This document shows, piece by piece, positions 24,710-34,600 of a stretch of DNA of 64,000 bases (its first letter is position 1; every line of letters begins with the position of its first letter). The position numbers and the translations under genes are program-made. The stretch is from Saccharomycopsis fibuligera x Saccharomycopsis cf. fibuligera (Eukaryota; Ascomycota; Saccharomycetes; Ascoideales; Saccharomycopsidaceae): assembly GCA_001936135.1 (NCBI GenBank), contig CP012809.1, positions 917,501 to 981,500 on the forward strand. The letters run 5' to 3'. Under the pieces are notes generated by a model that was not told the DNA's origin, did no database searches, and saw only the letters and a list, made by a program, of their open reading frames with translations.

Positions 24710-25156
24710 TCAGCCAACAGCAGTTTCAGTAGTAGTAACGGCAGACTTGCAGTGTTCCTTAATCAATTCTCTCGCAAGCTCCATCGCGAATTCAACATCG
24801 AAGCTTTCCATGGAATTATGAGATGCTTGGTATTTTGTAATGATCTCCTTCACAGCAGCTTCACCATAACCGGCGTGTTTGATTTCAGCAAGAGATAAGC
24901 AAGTGAGAAACAGATTAGCGGTAACATTCTTGATCACCGAGACATTCAATGCAGCGAAGCTCGCAATCATCAGATTGAGGTTCGACCCACTCGACTTCCA
25001 CTTGTGGTCAAAGAAGTCAGATAGCATACCAACAGCATTAAACACAGACATTGTACCATAGGAGGCTTTGAAATGGATAAACAGATGAGGACCAGAATTA
25101 GTATAATTGGCTGTTTTCTGAGGGTGGTGTAATTTTGTAGACCTATCACTTGACGT
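24710..25156 (-). pseudogene. Old copia family A gag fragment
   Basis: A minus-strand frame whose protein follows the gag of the intact family A elements (SYGTMSVFNAVGMLSDFFDH, EAAVKEIITKYQASHNSMES), with an internal deletion near the N-terminus and many substitutions. It starts inside the old LTR at 25126-25610, in the same way as the intact elements start inside theirs. It stops after the ELIKEHCKSAVTTTETAVG region, just before the zinc knuckle. Confidence 0.8.
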
Positions 25157-25610
25157 AACGTTATTTGCTATCAATAAATCACAAAACACTTGTTGTAAAT
25201 ACCTACATCCTATATATGAAAACCATCAATCAGTCACAAAGGTGGAGAACGCCCCTTATTTCTAATAAGTAAGTCAGGGTGGCTTTGCCGGGACTACTGT
25301 ATAACCAGACCAGGCCCACAGAATGTTCTATAGTATTACGGAACTTCACAAATATGCATGGAAGTGCACAAACAAGTCTGGAACTGCATGGAACATCAGG
25401 GAACTTCATAGTACATCTAAGGACATTCTTGAGCTTTCTCGTATATGTCTGGCATATCATCCAACCTTCTAGAATATTCTTGAACAACCTCGTATTTCCT
25501 CGACTATCGTGGAACATTATACAACAAAATTCAACCCTTTGAAAAGCCACGGAATCTTTTAAAGCTCTCTAGAAGCAGCTAGGTCCATTTTGTAGTTAGC
25601 GCTTTCAACA
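25126..25610 (-). repeat. Old diverged family A LTR
   Basis: Clear similarity to the family A LTR along its full length: the ATG region, the TATA region, the GGAA-rich array and the terminus CTTTCAACA at 25610. Many substitutions and small indels mark it as much older than the other LTRs. GGAA repeats and TTCTAGAA-type blocks are still visible (25325-25600). It joins integrase-coding sequence flush at 25611. Confidence 0.8.
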
Positions 25611-26300
25611 AATACTCACATCAGTGCAATCTCGTTCTTTCTTCCAAATATTCAATATGAGCGAAACGACTATAGCCATCGTAGAGTATCAGGAAGCAGA
25701 GACAGCCAACAACAGAATGCAAGTTGAAAGACCCACCCACAAACACATCCATGTGAAGTAGTTGCAATGGCTCTTGACAACGCACTATTGATCTTGTAAT
25801 TCCAGCCAAGAAGAGCTTGTTTCGAAACATATGAGCTCGTCTTCAAACCAAACGTTTTGCTTTGATTGCCCCTAGCGGCACACTCATCTGGCTGTGTTCA
25901 GTGGAGCTCTTTTTCAATATCACCTTTCAATCGCTAGAACCCACGTGCAACTAGTCTTGCTTAGTGCAAGCAACCGATCTTGATTCAGAACACCAACTTG
26001 CAGGTGATTACCCAATCTACTCCTTCACGCAATGTCACCAACTCGTAGGTACTGTTGTCTCTCTGGGGTTCAGTTTCTTTTCTTTGTCAGAAACACGCTT
26101 CTTTGGTAACTCAATCGTTTCTGTGAAGCTCTTCCGTTCCACACGCACCGGCATAGGAAGACTGTCTTTGTAAGTATCCGATGGAACCTCATTATCACTG
26201 TCGGCCATAGGCGCAGGGGTACTCAACTTTAAAAAACAAACGATGTTGATCAAACGTAACTACTGCAGACGCAGTTATCAGCTCGGAATCACGATCATAC
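25611..26300 (-). pseudogene. Old family A pol fragments in scrambled order
   Basis: The minus strand reads, from right to left, linker sequence (26253-26035, with SDNEVPSDTYKDSLP), RT pieces (about 26030-25790: LVARGF, then FGLKTSSYVSKQALLGWNYK), then integrase (25790-25680: EPLQLLHMDV, LYDGYSRFAHI). In intact copies integrase comes before linker and RT, so the order here is rearranged. The right end is cut flush by a young LTR at 26301 and the left end by an old LTR at 25610. All frames are broken. Confidence 0.75.
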
Positions 26301-26824
26301 TGTTGTAGTTTGATAAACCTATCACTTGACATAACGTTATATCCTGAAAAAAAATCACAAAACACTTGTTGTTATTAACTATATCCTATATATGAAAAAC
26401 GTCAATCAGTCACAAAGATGGAGGAGACGCCCCTTATTTATAGTCAGTCAGGGTGGCTGTGCCGGGACTGATGCATGACTAGTGTGGCCACATAGAATCT
26501 TCTAGAATATTCCGGAACTGCACGGATATGCACGGAAATGTATAGAACATCATGGAACTTCTTGGAACATCATGGAACATCATGGAACTTCATGGAACAC
26601 TATGGAACTTCATGGAACATTATGGAACTTGATGGAAGATTCTAGAGCTTTCTCGTATATGTCTCGTATACTATGCAACCTTCTAGAATGTTCTCGAACA
26701 ATCTCGTATTTTCTCGTATATTGTGGAACATTCCAGAACAAGATCGAATCCTCTGGAAACTCATGGAATATTCTAGAACTTTCTAGAAGCAACTAGATCT
26801 ATCTTTGAATTATTACTCTCAACA
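26301..26824 (-). repeat. Family A LTR, 524 bp
   Basis: Starts TGTTGTAGTTTGATAAACC, ends ATTACTCTCAACA. It has 13 ten-bp blocks in the GGAA array and matches the LTR at 36009-36532 in length and in private variants (for example GCAACTAGATCT and CATTCCAGAACAAGATCG). It interrupts old family A integrase sequence at 26300. Confidence 0.95.
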
Positions 26825-29800
26825 CCCTCTCTTAATTCAAAGTCTCGCATCCCACAATAACCACGTAGTAGTTGGAACTGGTCGGCCGGTATGGCTTTGG
26901 TAAAGATATCGGCAACCATGACTCCAGTTGATAAGTACTCTAACTGAATTCGGCCCTTGGCAATATGGTCCCTGATGAAATTCAACCTGATGTCAATGTG
27001 CTTCGTTCTGTGATGGGAGCTAGGGTGTTTGGCTATGTCAATGCAGCTCTGGTTGTCGTCGTACATCTTGACAGACTCAATTGCAATGCCAAACTCGTTG
27101 AACAACTGCCTTAGCCATAAGCCTTCTTTGGCACCCTCACACAATGCCATATACTCTGCTTCAGCAGTAGACAATGCAACCGTTGGCTGCTTCTTCGATC
27201 TCCAAGTTATTGCACCACCAGCATATTTGAACACAAAACCGGTGGTGGACTTCCTCGTAGCCTTGTCGTTTGCCCAGTCTGCATCACAGTAGCCCTGTAA
27301 GCGAGTTGTCTGGTTGTGGCTTTGATAAAATAAACCAATATCTGCTGTGCCTTTCAAATATCTTAGTACTCGTTTCGCAGCACGAAGGTGGACCTCCTTG
27401 GGCTCTTTGAGGTATCTCGACAATACACCAACAACGTAGCTTATGTCTGCTCTGACCGTATTAGCAGCAAACAAGAGCTTTCCAATAATGGATCTGTACC
27501 TAGTAGCATCACAGTCTTTACTGCCTGTGTCCGCGCTCGTCAAGTCCTGTCCGACAACTGCTGGTGTGGGTTCACTGTGACAGTCTTGCATTCCAAACTC
27601 GCTAAGCAACGACTGAATGTAGTCTCGAAGACTCAACTTGATCCCACTCTCTGTCTGCTCAATGTTCATACCTAGGAACTTCTTTGTAGCACCCAAGTCT
27701 TTCATTTTAAACTCATTCATTAGCTCTGTTTTCACAATGTCTATTGCTTCCTTGGTGCTACCAGCAATAAGCAAATCATCCACATATAGCGCAACCATCA
27801 CAAAGGACTTTTCACTTTTGCGAGTGTATAGGCAATATTCAGCTTGATTCCGTCTGAAGCCTAGCTTTGCCAAGACGCCGTTGATCTTGTCATTCCACAC
27901 AAGAGGAGCCTGTTTCAAACCATACAAGCTCTTCTTCAATCTGAGCACTTTATCTTCATTGCCCTTTGCAACATAGCCTTCTGGTTGTGTCATGTATAAT
28001 TCTTCCTCAAGCTCACCATTCAAGAACGCAGGCTTCACATCCATCTGATGAACCTGTAATCCTTTCAGAGCAGCGACAGCCAACATAATTCGGATGGACT
28101 CGTAACGAACAACGGGAGCAAACGTTTCATTGTAGTCGATACCTTTCAATTGCGAGAACCCACGAGCAACTAATCTTGCCTTGTGTAAGCCACCATCCTT
28201 GATTGTGAACACCCACTTGCAGGTGATTGGCTTTCGCCCTTCCGGCAAAGTCACCAACTCATAGGTGCTATTGTCTTTGTGTGCTTCGATTTCTTTTTCA
28301 CACGCTTCCTTCCACTGATCCCGTTCGTCGGTCTGCATTGCACTTTTGTAACTCATTGGCACATTCTCGGTGACTGCACTGCCAGCCATGTAACAAGTAG
28401 CAGCAAGGTTTGCTTCGTAGCCCAATAGCCTCTGCGAGTCACTCAGTTCTGATTCACTAGTATCTTCATCATCGTCGACCTCCTCAACAGTTGGTTCAAT
28501 CTTTGGAGTGAGCAATGGAACCACGGCGCTTTCGCCAGTGGACCCATGCGGAACAAACGGGATAATGTCGCCGGTGGCAACTTTTCTAACTTTTGTCTCT
28601 GGTTTAGGCAATTCCCTCTCTGAATCGGAACTGGAGGACGAGGCTTCATATTCATCGTGGACCTCTTCAAGAACGTCGAACGGGTTTCTGGTTATTAAAG
28701 TCTTTGGAGCAACATGAGTTTTTGGTCTGGGTCTCTTCCGTTTCACTTGTACCGGCAGGAAGCCATCTTTGTCAGTATCCGAGGGGACATCATCGTCACT
28801 ATTGTCAACGTGTACGTCAGTGTCGTCTTCAGCAGTGCTTTCATCTTCGCCAGTGCCAGCAGTATCAGCGGCTGTCACATCGGCTGGGATAAGGTCCTCA
28901 TCCTGTACAGCAGTAACCGGTGAAATGCCTGGCGCAGCGACAGACCCGTAGGTGGTAGTAGACACATTGTCAGCCATAGGCGCAGGGGTAGCCCACTTGA
29001 AAAACGAATGTTGTTCATCAAACGCTACTTGTGCCGAGACAACTATCTGCCCGGCATCAGAATCATACATCCTGTATGCTTTGTGATCTCTGTCGTAGCC
29101 CATCATGGCACACTTCTTCGAAGTTGCACTTAGCTTGCCATGTCTCAATGCAGCTGGCACAACACAATATCCAATGCATCCAAAGGTTCTCAAATGATCA
29201 AGCAGTGGTTCCATGTCGTACCACTTGGTGAACGGTATATCATTGCCAAGCACTCTTGTTGGGCTGCGATTGATCAAGTACGCAGCAGTTGCAACAGCTT
29301 CGGGCCAGAACTGAACCGGCGCAGCAGAGTGCAACATGAGAGTTCGCGCCTTCTCCTGAATGGTGCGATGCATCCTCTCAGCAACACCATTCTGATAGGA
29401 ATGATGCGGGACAGTTAGCTCATGGCGAATTCCACGCTCCTTCATGAACGCGAGCAACTTGTTGTTCACAAACTCCCCGCCGTTATCAGTTCTGATAGCT
29501 CCACACACGTAGTTTCTGCCTTGACTCTTGAAATTGGTCTCACTGTATTTCACAAAATCAATAATCGCATCAGTGCAGTCTGATTTCCTTTTCAAGCACT
29601 TGATATGGGTGAAACGAGTATAGGCATCAACGATTGTAAGAAAGTAGAGAGAGCCATCAACCGATCCATAGTTGAATGGCCCGCACACATCCATATGAAG
29701 TAGCTGCAATGGCTGTTGTGGCTTTGACCATCCATGCTTTGGTTTTCTTGTAACCGCCTTGCCTAATGCACACAGTTCACACACTTGCACATTCATATCT

Positions 29801-31161
29801 TCTGTAATATCACCGCACAAACCAAACTGTTTGTTAATCGCACGGAACACACCAAAGCTAGGATGGCCCAATCTTTGATGCCACAAATCTTTTCTATCAA
29901 CCGCAATGCCAGGGGCAGCTTTGTAAGCAAAGTGCTTGTCACTTGGAGAGCCCACTCTGTACAAGCCATGTGAGAGCCTGTCTTTGATACCCACAATATC
30001 CATCGAGGGGTACAACTTGATGCATTCATCTTCAAACAATAGTTTTGCTCCATTACCAGTTGCCTTTGAAATTGATAGTAAATTAGCGGTAGCCTCGGGT
30101 GCATATAGAGCATTTAACAAGCTGACATCCTCACCGGTTGGTAGCTTGATAGATGCGGTGCCGCACCCAACGATCTTCAAACTGTTGCCACCAATACCAT
30201 TAATCTCGCCGCTGTAGTCATGTAACTCAGTAAACAAGTCTCTGTCACAAATAATGTGGCTGGAAGCACCACTATCGAAGAACAAATCAGATCTCTTTGA
30301 CTCGTGCCCTAAATATGCAAACCACGCACTACCAGTCAGTTTTCCATTTTTCTTTGGCTTTCGAATTTTCTCATTAAATTCATCCTTTGGCAGTTGACGA
30401 CAGTCCCTTGCATAATGACCTATCTTGCCACAGTTGTAGCATTGACCATTATTGGCCTTTCTAGTGACAAGAGCAGTTTCAGTAGTAGTAAAGGTAGACT
30501 TTGGGTCTTCCTTAATCAATTCTCTCGCGAGATCCATCGCGGATTCAACATCAAAGGTTTCCATGGAATTATGAGATGCTTGGTATGTTGTAATGATCTC
30601 CTTCACAGCAGCTTCACCGTAGCCGGCGCGTTTGAGCTCAGCAAGAAATAAGCAAGTAAGAAACAGATCAGCAGTAACATTCTTGATAACCGAGACATTC
30701 AATGCATCGACGCTCGAGATCAACAGGTTGAGGTTAGAGCCATTCGACTTCCACTTGTGGTCAAAGAAGTCAGATAGCATACCAACAGCATTAAACACAG
30801 ACATTGTACCATAGGAGGCTTTCAAATAGATAAACAAATCACGACCAGAACCATCATAACTGGATGCTTTTCTGAGAGCAGCACCAGTAACACCATTAAC
30901 AATCATCAATGTCAAGATATCATCCAAAGCCATTTGTAGTCTGGCTCTCGAGTCGTCCGAGCTTTCATCAGTAGCGCCGATATCATTGTCGACAAGGTAC
31001 TTGTACAAGCCAAGCCCTCTCATTTTCAATTTGATTGATACTAAGGAGAACCAATCGTGAAAGTTCTCCGAACCTTTCAATTTTTCATCTGAACTGAAGT
31101 TGGCTAGAGCACCTGGGGAACTCATAACCTGTTGTAGTTTGATAAACCTATCACTTGACAT
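26773..31161 (-). CDS. Copia gag-pol polyprotein, element 1 (intact)
   Basis: A single frame of 1462 codons from ATG 31161 (inside the 5' LTR) to TAG 26773 (inside the 3' LTR). Domains by residue: gag 1 to about 230; zinc knuckle C241-C244-H249-C254; protease DSGAS at 296-300; integrase zinc H428, H433, C461, C464 and core D491, D559, E595 (35 residues between the last two); RT with D1041 and YVDD 1126-1129; RNase H with CDADW near 1293, STAEAEY 1331-1337 and DD 1368-1369. All catalytic residues are present, so retrotransposition seems possible. The frame is also open upstream to a GTG at 31194, but the ATG is the natural start. One oddity: RT has DVKPAF, where other copies have DVKTAF, at residue 1044. 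Confidence 0.95.
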   Translation of the reverse strand: MSSDRFIKLQQVMSSPGALANFSSDEKLKGSENFHDWFSLVSIKLKMRGLGLYKYLVDNDIGATDESSDDSRARLQMALDDILTLMIVNGVTGAALRKASSYDGSGRDLFIYLKASYGTMSVFNAVGMLSDFFDHKWKSNGSNLNLLISSVDALNVSVIKNVTADLFLTCLFLAELKRAGYGEAAVKEIITTYQASHNSMETFDVESAMDLARELIKEDPKSTFTTTETALVTRKANNGQCYNCGKIGHYARDCRQLPKDEFNEKIRKPKKNGKLTGSAWFAYLGHESKRSDLFFDSGASSHIICDRDLFTELHDYSGEINGIGGNSLKIVGCGTASIKLPTGEDVSLLNALYAPEATANLLSISKATGNGAKLLFEDECIKLYPSMDIVGIKDRLSHGLYRVGSPSDKHFAYKAAPGIAVDRKDLWHQRLGHPSFGVFRAINKQFGLCGDITEDMNVQVCELCALGKAVTRKPKHGWSKPQQPLQLLHMDVCGPFNYGSVDGSLYFLTIVDAYTRFTHIKCLKRKSDCTDAIIDFVKYSETNFKSQGRNYVCGAIRTDNGGEFVNNKLLAFMKERGIRHELTVPHHSYQNGVAERMHRTIQEKARTLMLHSAAPVQFWPEAVATAAYLINRSPTRVLGNDIPFTKWYDMEPLLDHLRTFGCIGYCVVPAALRHGKLSATSKKCAMMGYDRDHKAYRMYDSDAGQIVVSAQVAFDEQHSFFKWATPAPMADNVSTTTYGSVAAPGISPVTAVQDEDLIPADVTAADTAGTGEDESTAEDDTDVHVDNSDDDVPSDTDKDGFLPVQVKRKRPRPKTHVAPKTLITRNPFDVLEEVHDEYEASSSSSDSERELPKPETKVRKVATGDIIPFVPHGSTGESAVVPLLTPKIEPTVEEVDDDEDTSESELSDSQRLLGYEANLAATCYMAGSAVTENVPMSYKSAMQTDERDQWKEACEKEIEAHKDNSTYELVTLPEGRKPITCKWVFTIKDGGLHKARLVARGFSQLKGIDYNETFAPVVRYESIRIMLAVAALKGLQVHQMDVKPAFLNGELEEELYMTQPEGYVAKGNEDKVLRLKKSLYGLKQAPLVWNDKINGVLAKLGFRRNQAEYCLYTRKSEKSFVMVALYVDDLLIAGSTKEAIDIVKTELMNEFKMKDLGATKKFLGMNIEQTESGIKLSLRDYIQSLLSEFGMQDCHSEPTPAVVGQDLTSADTGSKDCDATRYRSIIGKLLFAANTVRADISYVVGVLSRYLKEPKEVHLRAAKRVLRYLKGTADIGLFYQSHNQTTRLQGYCDADWANDKATRKSTTGFVFKYAGGAITWRSKKQPTVALSTAEAEYMALCEGAKEGLWLRQLFNEFGIAIESVKMYDDNQSCIDIAKHPSSHHRTKHIDIRLNFIRDHIAKGRIQLEYLSTGVMVADIFTKAIPADQFQLLRGYCGMRDFELREGVESNNSKIDLVASRKF
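31115..31129 (-). promoter_or_regulatory. Primer-binding site, initiator tRNA-Met half type
   Basis: In minus orientation the 5' LTR ends CAACA and is followed at once by GGTTATGAGTTCCCC. The first nine bases are complementary to CUCAUAACC, the anticodon loop and adjoining stem of eukaryotic initiator tRNA-Met; the next three could pair as G-U, G-U and C-G. Drosophila copia and yeast Ty5 prime from the cut half of this tRNA in the same way. The site also encodes gag codons. It is repeated in all full-length 5' ends here (36008, 43788, 48647, 51549, 54451, 60760). Confidence 0.75.
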
Positions 31162-31263
31162 AACGTTATATCCTGAAAATGAATCACAAAACACTTGTTG
31201 TTATTAACTATATCCTATATATGAAAAACATCAATCAGTCACAAAGATGGAGGAGACGCCCCT

Positions 31264-31271
31264 TATTTATA
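31264..31271 (-). promoter_or_regulatory. TATA box of the family A LTR promoter
   Basis: TATAAATA on the minus strand, about 105 bp before the gag-pol ATG at 31161 and about 50 bp downstream of the nearest GAA/TTC unit at 31324. It is followed by AAGGGGCG, which contains the AGGGG core of the yeast stress response element. The same arrangement is present in all young family A LTRs. Confidence 0.7.
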
Positions 31272-31322
31272 GTCAGTCAGGGTGGCTGTGCCGGGACTGA
31301 TGCATGACTAGTGTGGCCACAT

Positions 31323-31668
31323 AGAATCTTCTAGAATATTCCGGAACTGCACGGATATGCACGGAACTGCACGGAAATGTATGGAACATCATGGAACTTC
31401 TTGGAACATCATGGAACATCATGGAACTTCATGGAACACTATGGAACTTCATGGAACACTATGGAACTTCATGGAACATTATGGAACTTCATGGAACATT
31501 ATGGAACTTCATGGAAGATTCTAGAGCTTTCTCGTATATGTCTCGTATATTATGCAACCTTCTAGAATGTTCTCGAACAATCTCGTATTTTCTCGTATAT
31601 CGTGGAACATTCTAGAACAACATCGAATCCTCTGGAAACTCATGGAATATTCTAGAACTTTCTAGAAG
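31323..31668 (-). promoter_or_regulatory. Heat shock element super-array in the LTR
   Basis: GAA and TTC triplets sit in fixed register. Block 1: GAA 31324, TTC 31329, GAA 31334, TTC 31339, GAA 31344 (five perfect alternating units). Block 2: GAA every 10 bp from 31344 to 31514, with one miss at 31354 (GAT), then TTC 31519; this is the step type. Block 3: TTC 31560, GAA 31565, TTC 31570, GAA 31575, TTC 31590, GAA 31605, TTC 31610, GAA 31615, 31625, 31635, 31645, TTC 31650, GAA 31655, TTC 31660, GAA 31665. Perfect nTTCnnGAAn, gap and step arrangements are the known binding patterns of yeast heat shock factor. Regulation by it is inferred; no expression evidence is available here. Confidence 0.8.
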
Positions 31669-34600
31669 CAACTGGATCTATCTTTGAATTATTACTCTCA
31701 ACACTCTCTCTTAATTCAAAGTCTCGCATCCCACAATAACCACGTAGTAGTTGGAACTGGTCGGCCGGTATGGCTTTGGTAAAGATATCGGCAACCATGA
31801 CTCCAGTTGATAAGTACTCTAACTGAATTCGGCCCTTGGCAATATGGTCCCTGATGAAATTCAACCTGATGTCAATGTGCTTCGTTCTGTGATGGGAGCT
31901 AGGGTGTTTGGCTATGTCAATGCAGCTCTGGTTGTCGTCGTACATCTTGACAGACTCAATTGCAATGCCAAACTCGTTGAACAACTGCCTTAGCCATAAG
32001 CCTTCTTTGGCACCCTCACACAATGCCATATACTCTGCTTCAGCAGTAGACAATGCAACCGTTGGCTGCTTCTTCGATCTCCAAGTTATTGCACCACCAG
32101 CATATTTGAACACAAAACCGGTGGTGGACTTCCTCGTAGCCTTGTCGTTTGCCCAGTCTGCATCACAGTAGCCCTGTAAGCGAGTTGTCTGGTTGTGGCT
32201 TTGATAAAATAAACCAATATCTGCTGTGCCTTTCAAATATCTTAGTACTCGTTTCGCAGCACGAAGGTGGACCTCCTTGGGCTCTTTGAGGTATCTCGAC
32301 AATACACCAACAACGTAGCTTATGTCTGCTCTGACCGTATTAGCAGCAAACAAGAGCTTTCCAATAATGGATCTGTACCTAGTAGCATCACAGTCTTTAC
32401 TGCCTGTGTCCGCGCTCGTCAAGTCCTGTCCGACAACTGCTGGTGTGGGTTCACTGTGACAGTCTTGCATTCCAAACTCGCTAAGCAACGACTGAATGTA
32501 GTCTCGAAGACTCAACTTGATCCCACTCTCTGTCTGCTCAATGTTCATACCTAGGAACTTCTTTGTAGCACCCAAGTCTTTCATTTTAAACTCATTCATT
32601 AGCTCTGTTTTCACAATGTCTATTGCTTCCTTGGTGCTACCAGCAATAAGCAAATCATCCACATATAGCGCAACCATCACAAAGGACTTTTCACTTTTGC
32701 GAGTGTATAGGCAATATTCAGCTTGATTCCGTCTGAAGCCTAGCTTTGCCAAGACGCCGTTGATCTTGTCATTCCACACAAGAGGAGCCTGTTTCAAACC
32801 ATACAAGCTCTTCTTCAATCTGAGCACTTTATCTTCATTGCCCTTTGCAACATAGCCTTCTGGTTGTGTCATGTATAATTCTTCCTCAAGCTCACCATTC
32901 AAGAACGCAGGCTTCACATCCATCTGATGAACCTGTAATCCTTTCAGAGCAGCGACAGCCAACATAATTCGGATGGACTCGTAACGAACAACGGGAGCAA
33001 ACGTTTCATTGTAGTCGATACCTTTCAATTGCGAGAACCCACGAGCAACTAATCTTGCCTTGTGTAAGCCACCATCCTTGATTGTGAACACCCACTTGCA
33101 GGTGATTGGCTTTCGCCCTTCCGGCAAAGTCACCAACTCATAGGTGCTATTGTCTTTGTGTGCTTCGATTTCTTTTTCACACGCTTCCTTCCACTGATCC
33201 CGTTCGTCGGTCTGCATTGCACTTTTGTAACTCATTGGCACATTCTCGGTGACTGCACTGCCAGCCATGTAACAAGTAGCAGCAAGGTTTGCTTCGTAGC
33301 CCAATAGCCTCTGCGAGTCACTCAGTTCTGATTCACTAGTATCTTCATCATCGTCGACCTCCTCAACAGTTGGTTCAATCTTTGGAGTGAGCAATGGAAC
33401 CACGGCGCTTTCGCCAGTGGACCCATGCGGAACAAACGGGATAATGTCGCCGGTGGCAACTTTTCTAACTTTTGTCTCTGGTTTAGGCAATTCCCTCTCT
33501 GAATCGGAACTGGAGGACGAGGCTTCATATTCATCGTGGACCTCTTCAAGAACGTCGAACGGGTTTCTGGTTATTAAAGTCTTTGGAGCAACATGAGTTT
33601 TTGGTCTGGGTCTCTTCCGTTTCACTTGTACCGGCAGGAAGCCATCTTTGTCAGTATCCGAGGGGACATCATCGTCACTATTGTCAACGTGTACGTCAGT
33701 GTCGTCTTCAGCAGTGCTTTCATCTTCGCCAGTGCCAGCAGTATCAGCGGCTGTCACATCGGCTGGGATAAGGTCCTCATCCTGTACAGCAGTAACCGGT
33801 GAAATGCCTGGCGCAGCGACAGACCCGTAGGTGGTAGTAGACACATTGTCAGCCATAGGCGCAGGGGTAGCCCACTTGAAAAACGAATGTTGTTCATCAA
33901 ACGTTACTTGTGCCGAGACAACTATCTGCCCGGCATCAGAATCATACATCCTGTATGCTTTGTGATCTCTGTCGTAGCCCATCATGGCACACTTCTTCGA
34001 AGTTGCACTTAGCTTGCCATGTCTCAATGCAGCTGGCACAACACAATATCCAATGCATCCAAAGGTTCTCAAATGATCAAGCAGTGGTTCCATGTCGTAC
34101 CACTTGGTGAACGGTATATCATTGCCAAGCACTCTTGTTGGGCTGCGATTGATCAAGTACGCAGCAGTTGCAACAGCTTGGGGCCAGAACTGAACCGGCG
34201 CAGCAGAGTGCAACATGAGAGTTCGCGCCTTCTCCTGAATGGTGCGATGCATCCTCTCAGCAACACCATTCTGATAGGAATGATGCGGGACAGTTAGCTC
34301 ATGGCGAATTCCACGCTCCTTCATGAACGCGAGCAACTTGTTGTTCACAAACTCCCCGCCGTTATCAGTTCTGATAGCTCCACACACGTAGTTTCTGCCT
34401 TGACTCTTGAAATTGGTCTCACTGTATTTCACAAAATCAATAATCGCATCAGTGCAGTCTGATTTCCTTTTCAAGCACTTGATATGGGTGAAACGAGTAT
34501 AGGCATCAACGATTGTAAGAAAGTAGAGAGAGCCATCAACCGATCCATAGTTGAATGGCCCGCACACATCCATATGAAGTAGCTGCAATGGCTGTTGTGG

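Larger units (their letters stand above)
26301..31703 (-). mobile_element. Copia family A element 1, complete
   Basis: LTR 26301-26824, internal region 26825-31129, LTR 31130-31703, all in minus orientation. LTR ends are TGTTG and CAACA. The primer site abuts the 5' LTR at 31129 and a purine tract (AAGAGAGGG in minus orientation, 26825-26833) abuts the 3' LTR. The two LTRs differ in length (524 and 574 bp), which a newly inserted element would not show, so one of them was acquired by recombination. No target-site duplication is seen: 26296-26300 and the bases after 31703 do not match, and the 574-bp LTR is shared with element 2. Confidence 0.93.
31130..31703 (-). repeat. Family A LTR, 574 bp, shared by elements 1 and 2
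   Basis: Terminal TGTTG/CAACA. It has 18 ten-bp blocks in the GGAA array, the longest in the window. It serves as the 5' LTR of element 1 and the 3' LTR of element 2. Its length and variants differ from the two outer LTRs of this pair, which match each other. Confidence 0.95.

Noticed and set aside
4065-25125. Repeat-induced point mutation as the cause of decay
   Set aside because: Damage consists of mixed substitutions, indels and deletions, and the young copies are nearly identical and intact, which argues against RIP. A dinucleotide count would settle it.
31162-31194. Upstream extension of the family A frame to 31194
   Set aside because: The first codon there is GTG. The in-frame ATG at 31161 is the normal eukaryotic start and was used for all copies.
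31341-31520. CRISPR-like or satellite array
   Set aside because: The 10-bp period is too short and has no spacers, and it lies in the U3 part of an LTR, where heat shock register explains it better.
31377-31615. Short plus-strand frames with repeating Met-Glu-His-x-Gly-Thr-Ser-Trp-Asn in each family A LTR
   Set aside because: They are translations of the 10-bp GGAA array, antisense to the element, and repeat in every LTR. No start context or conservation beyond the DNA repeat supports a protein.
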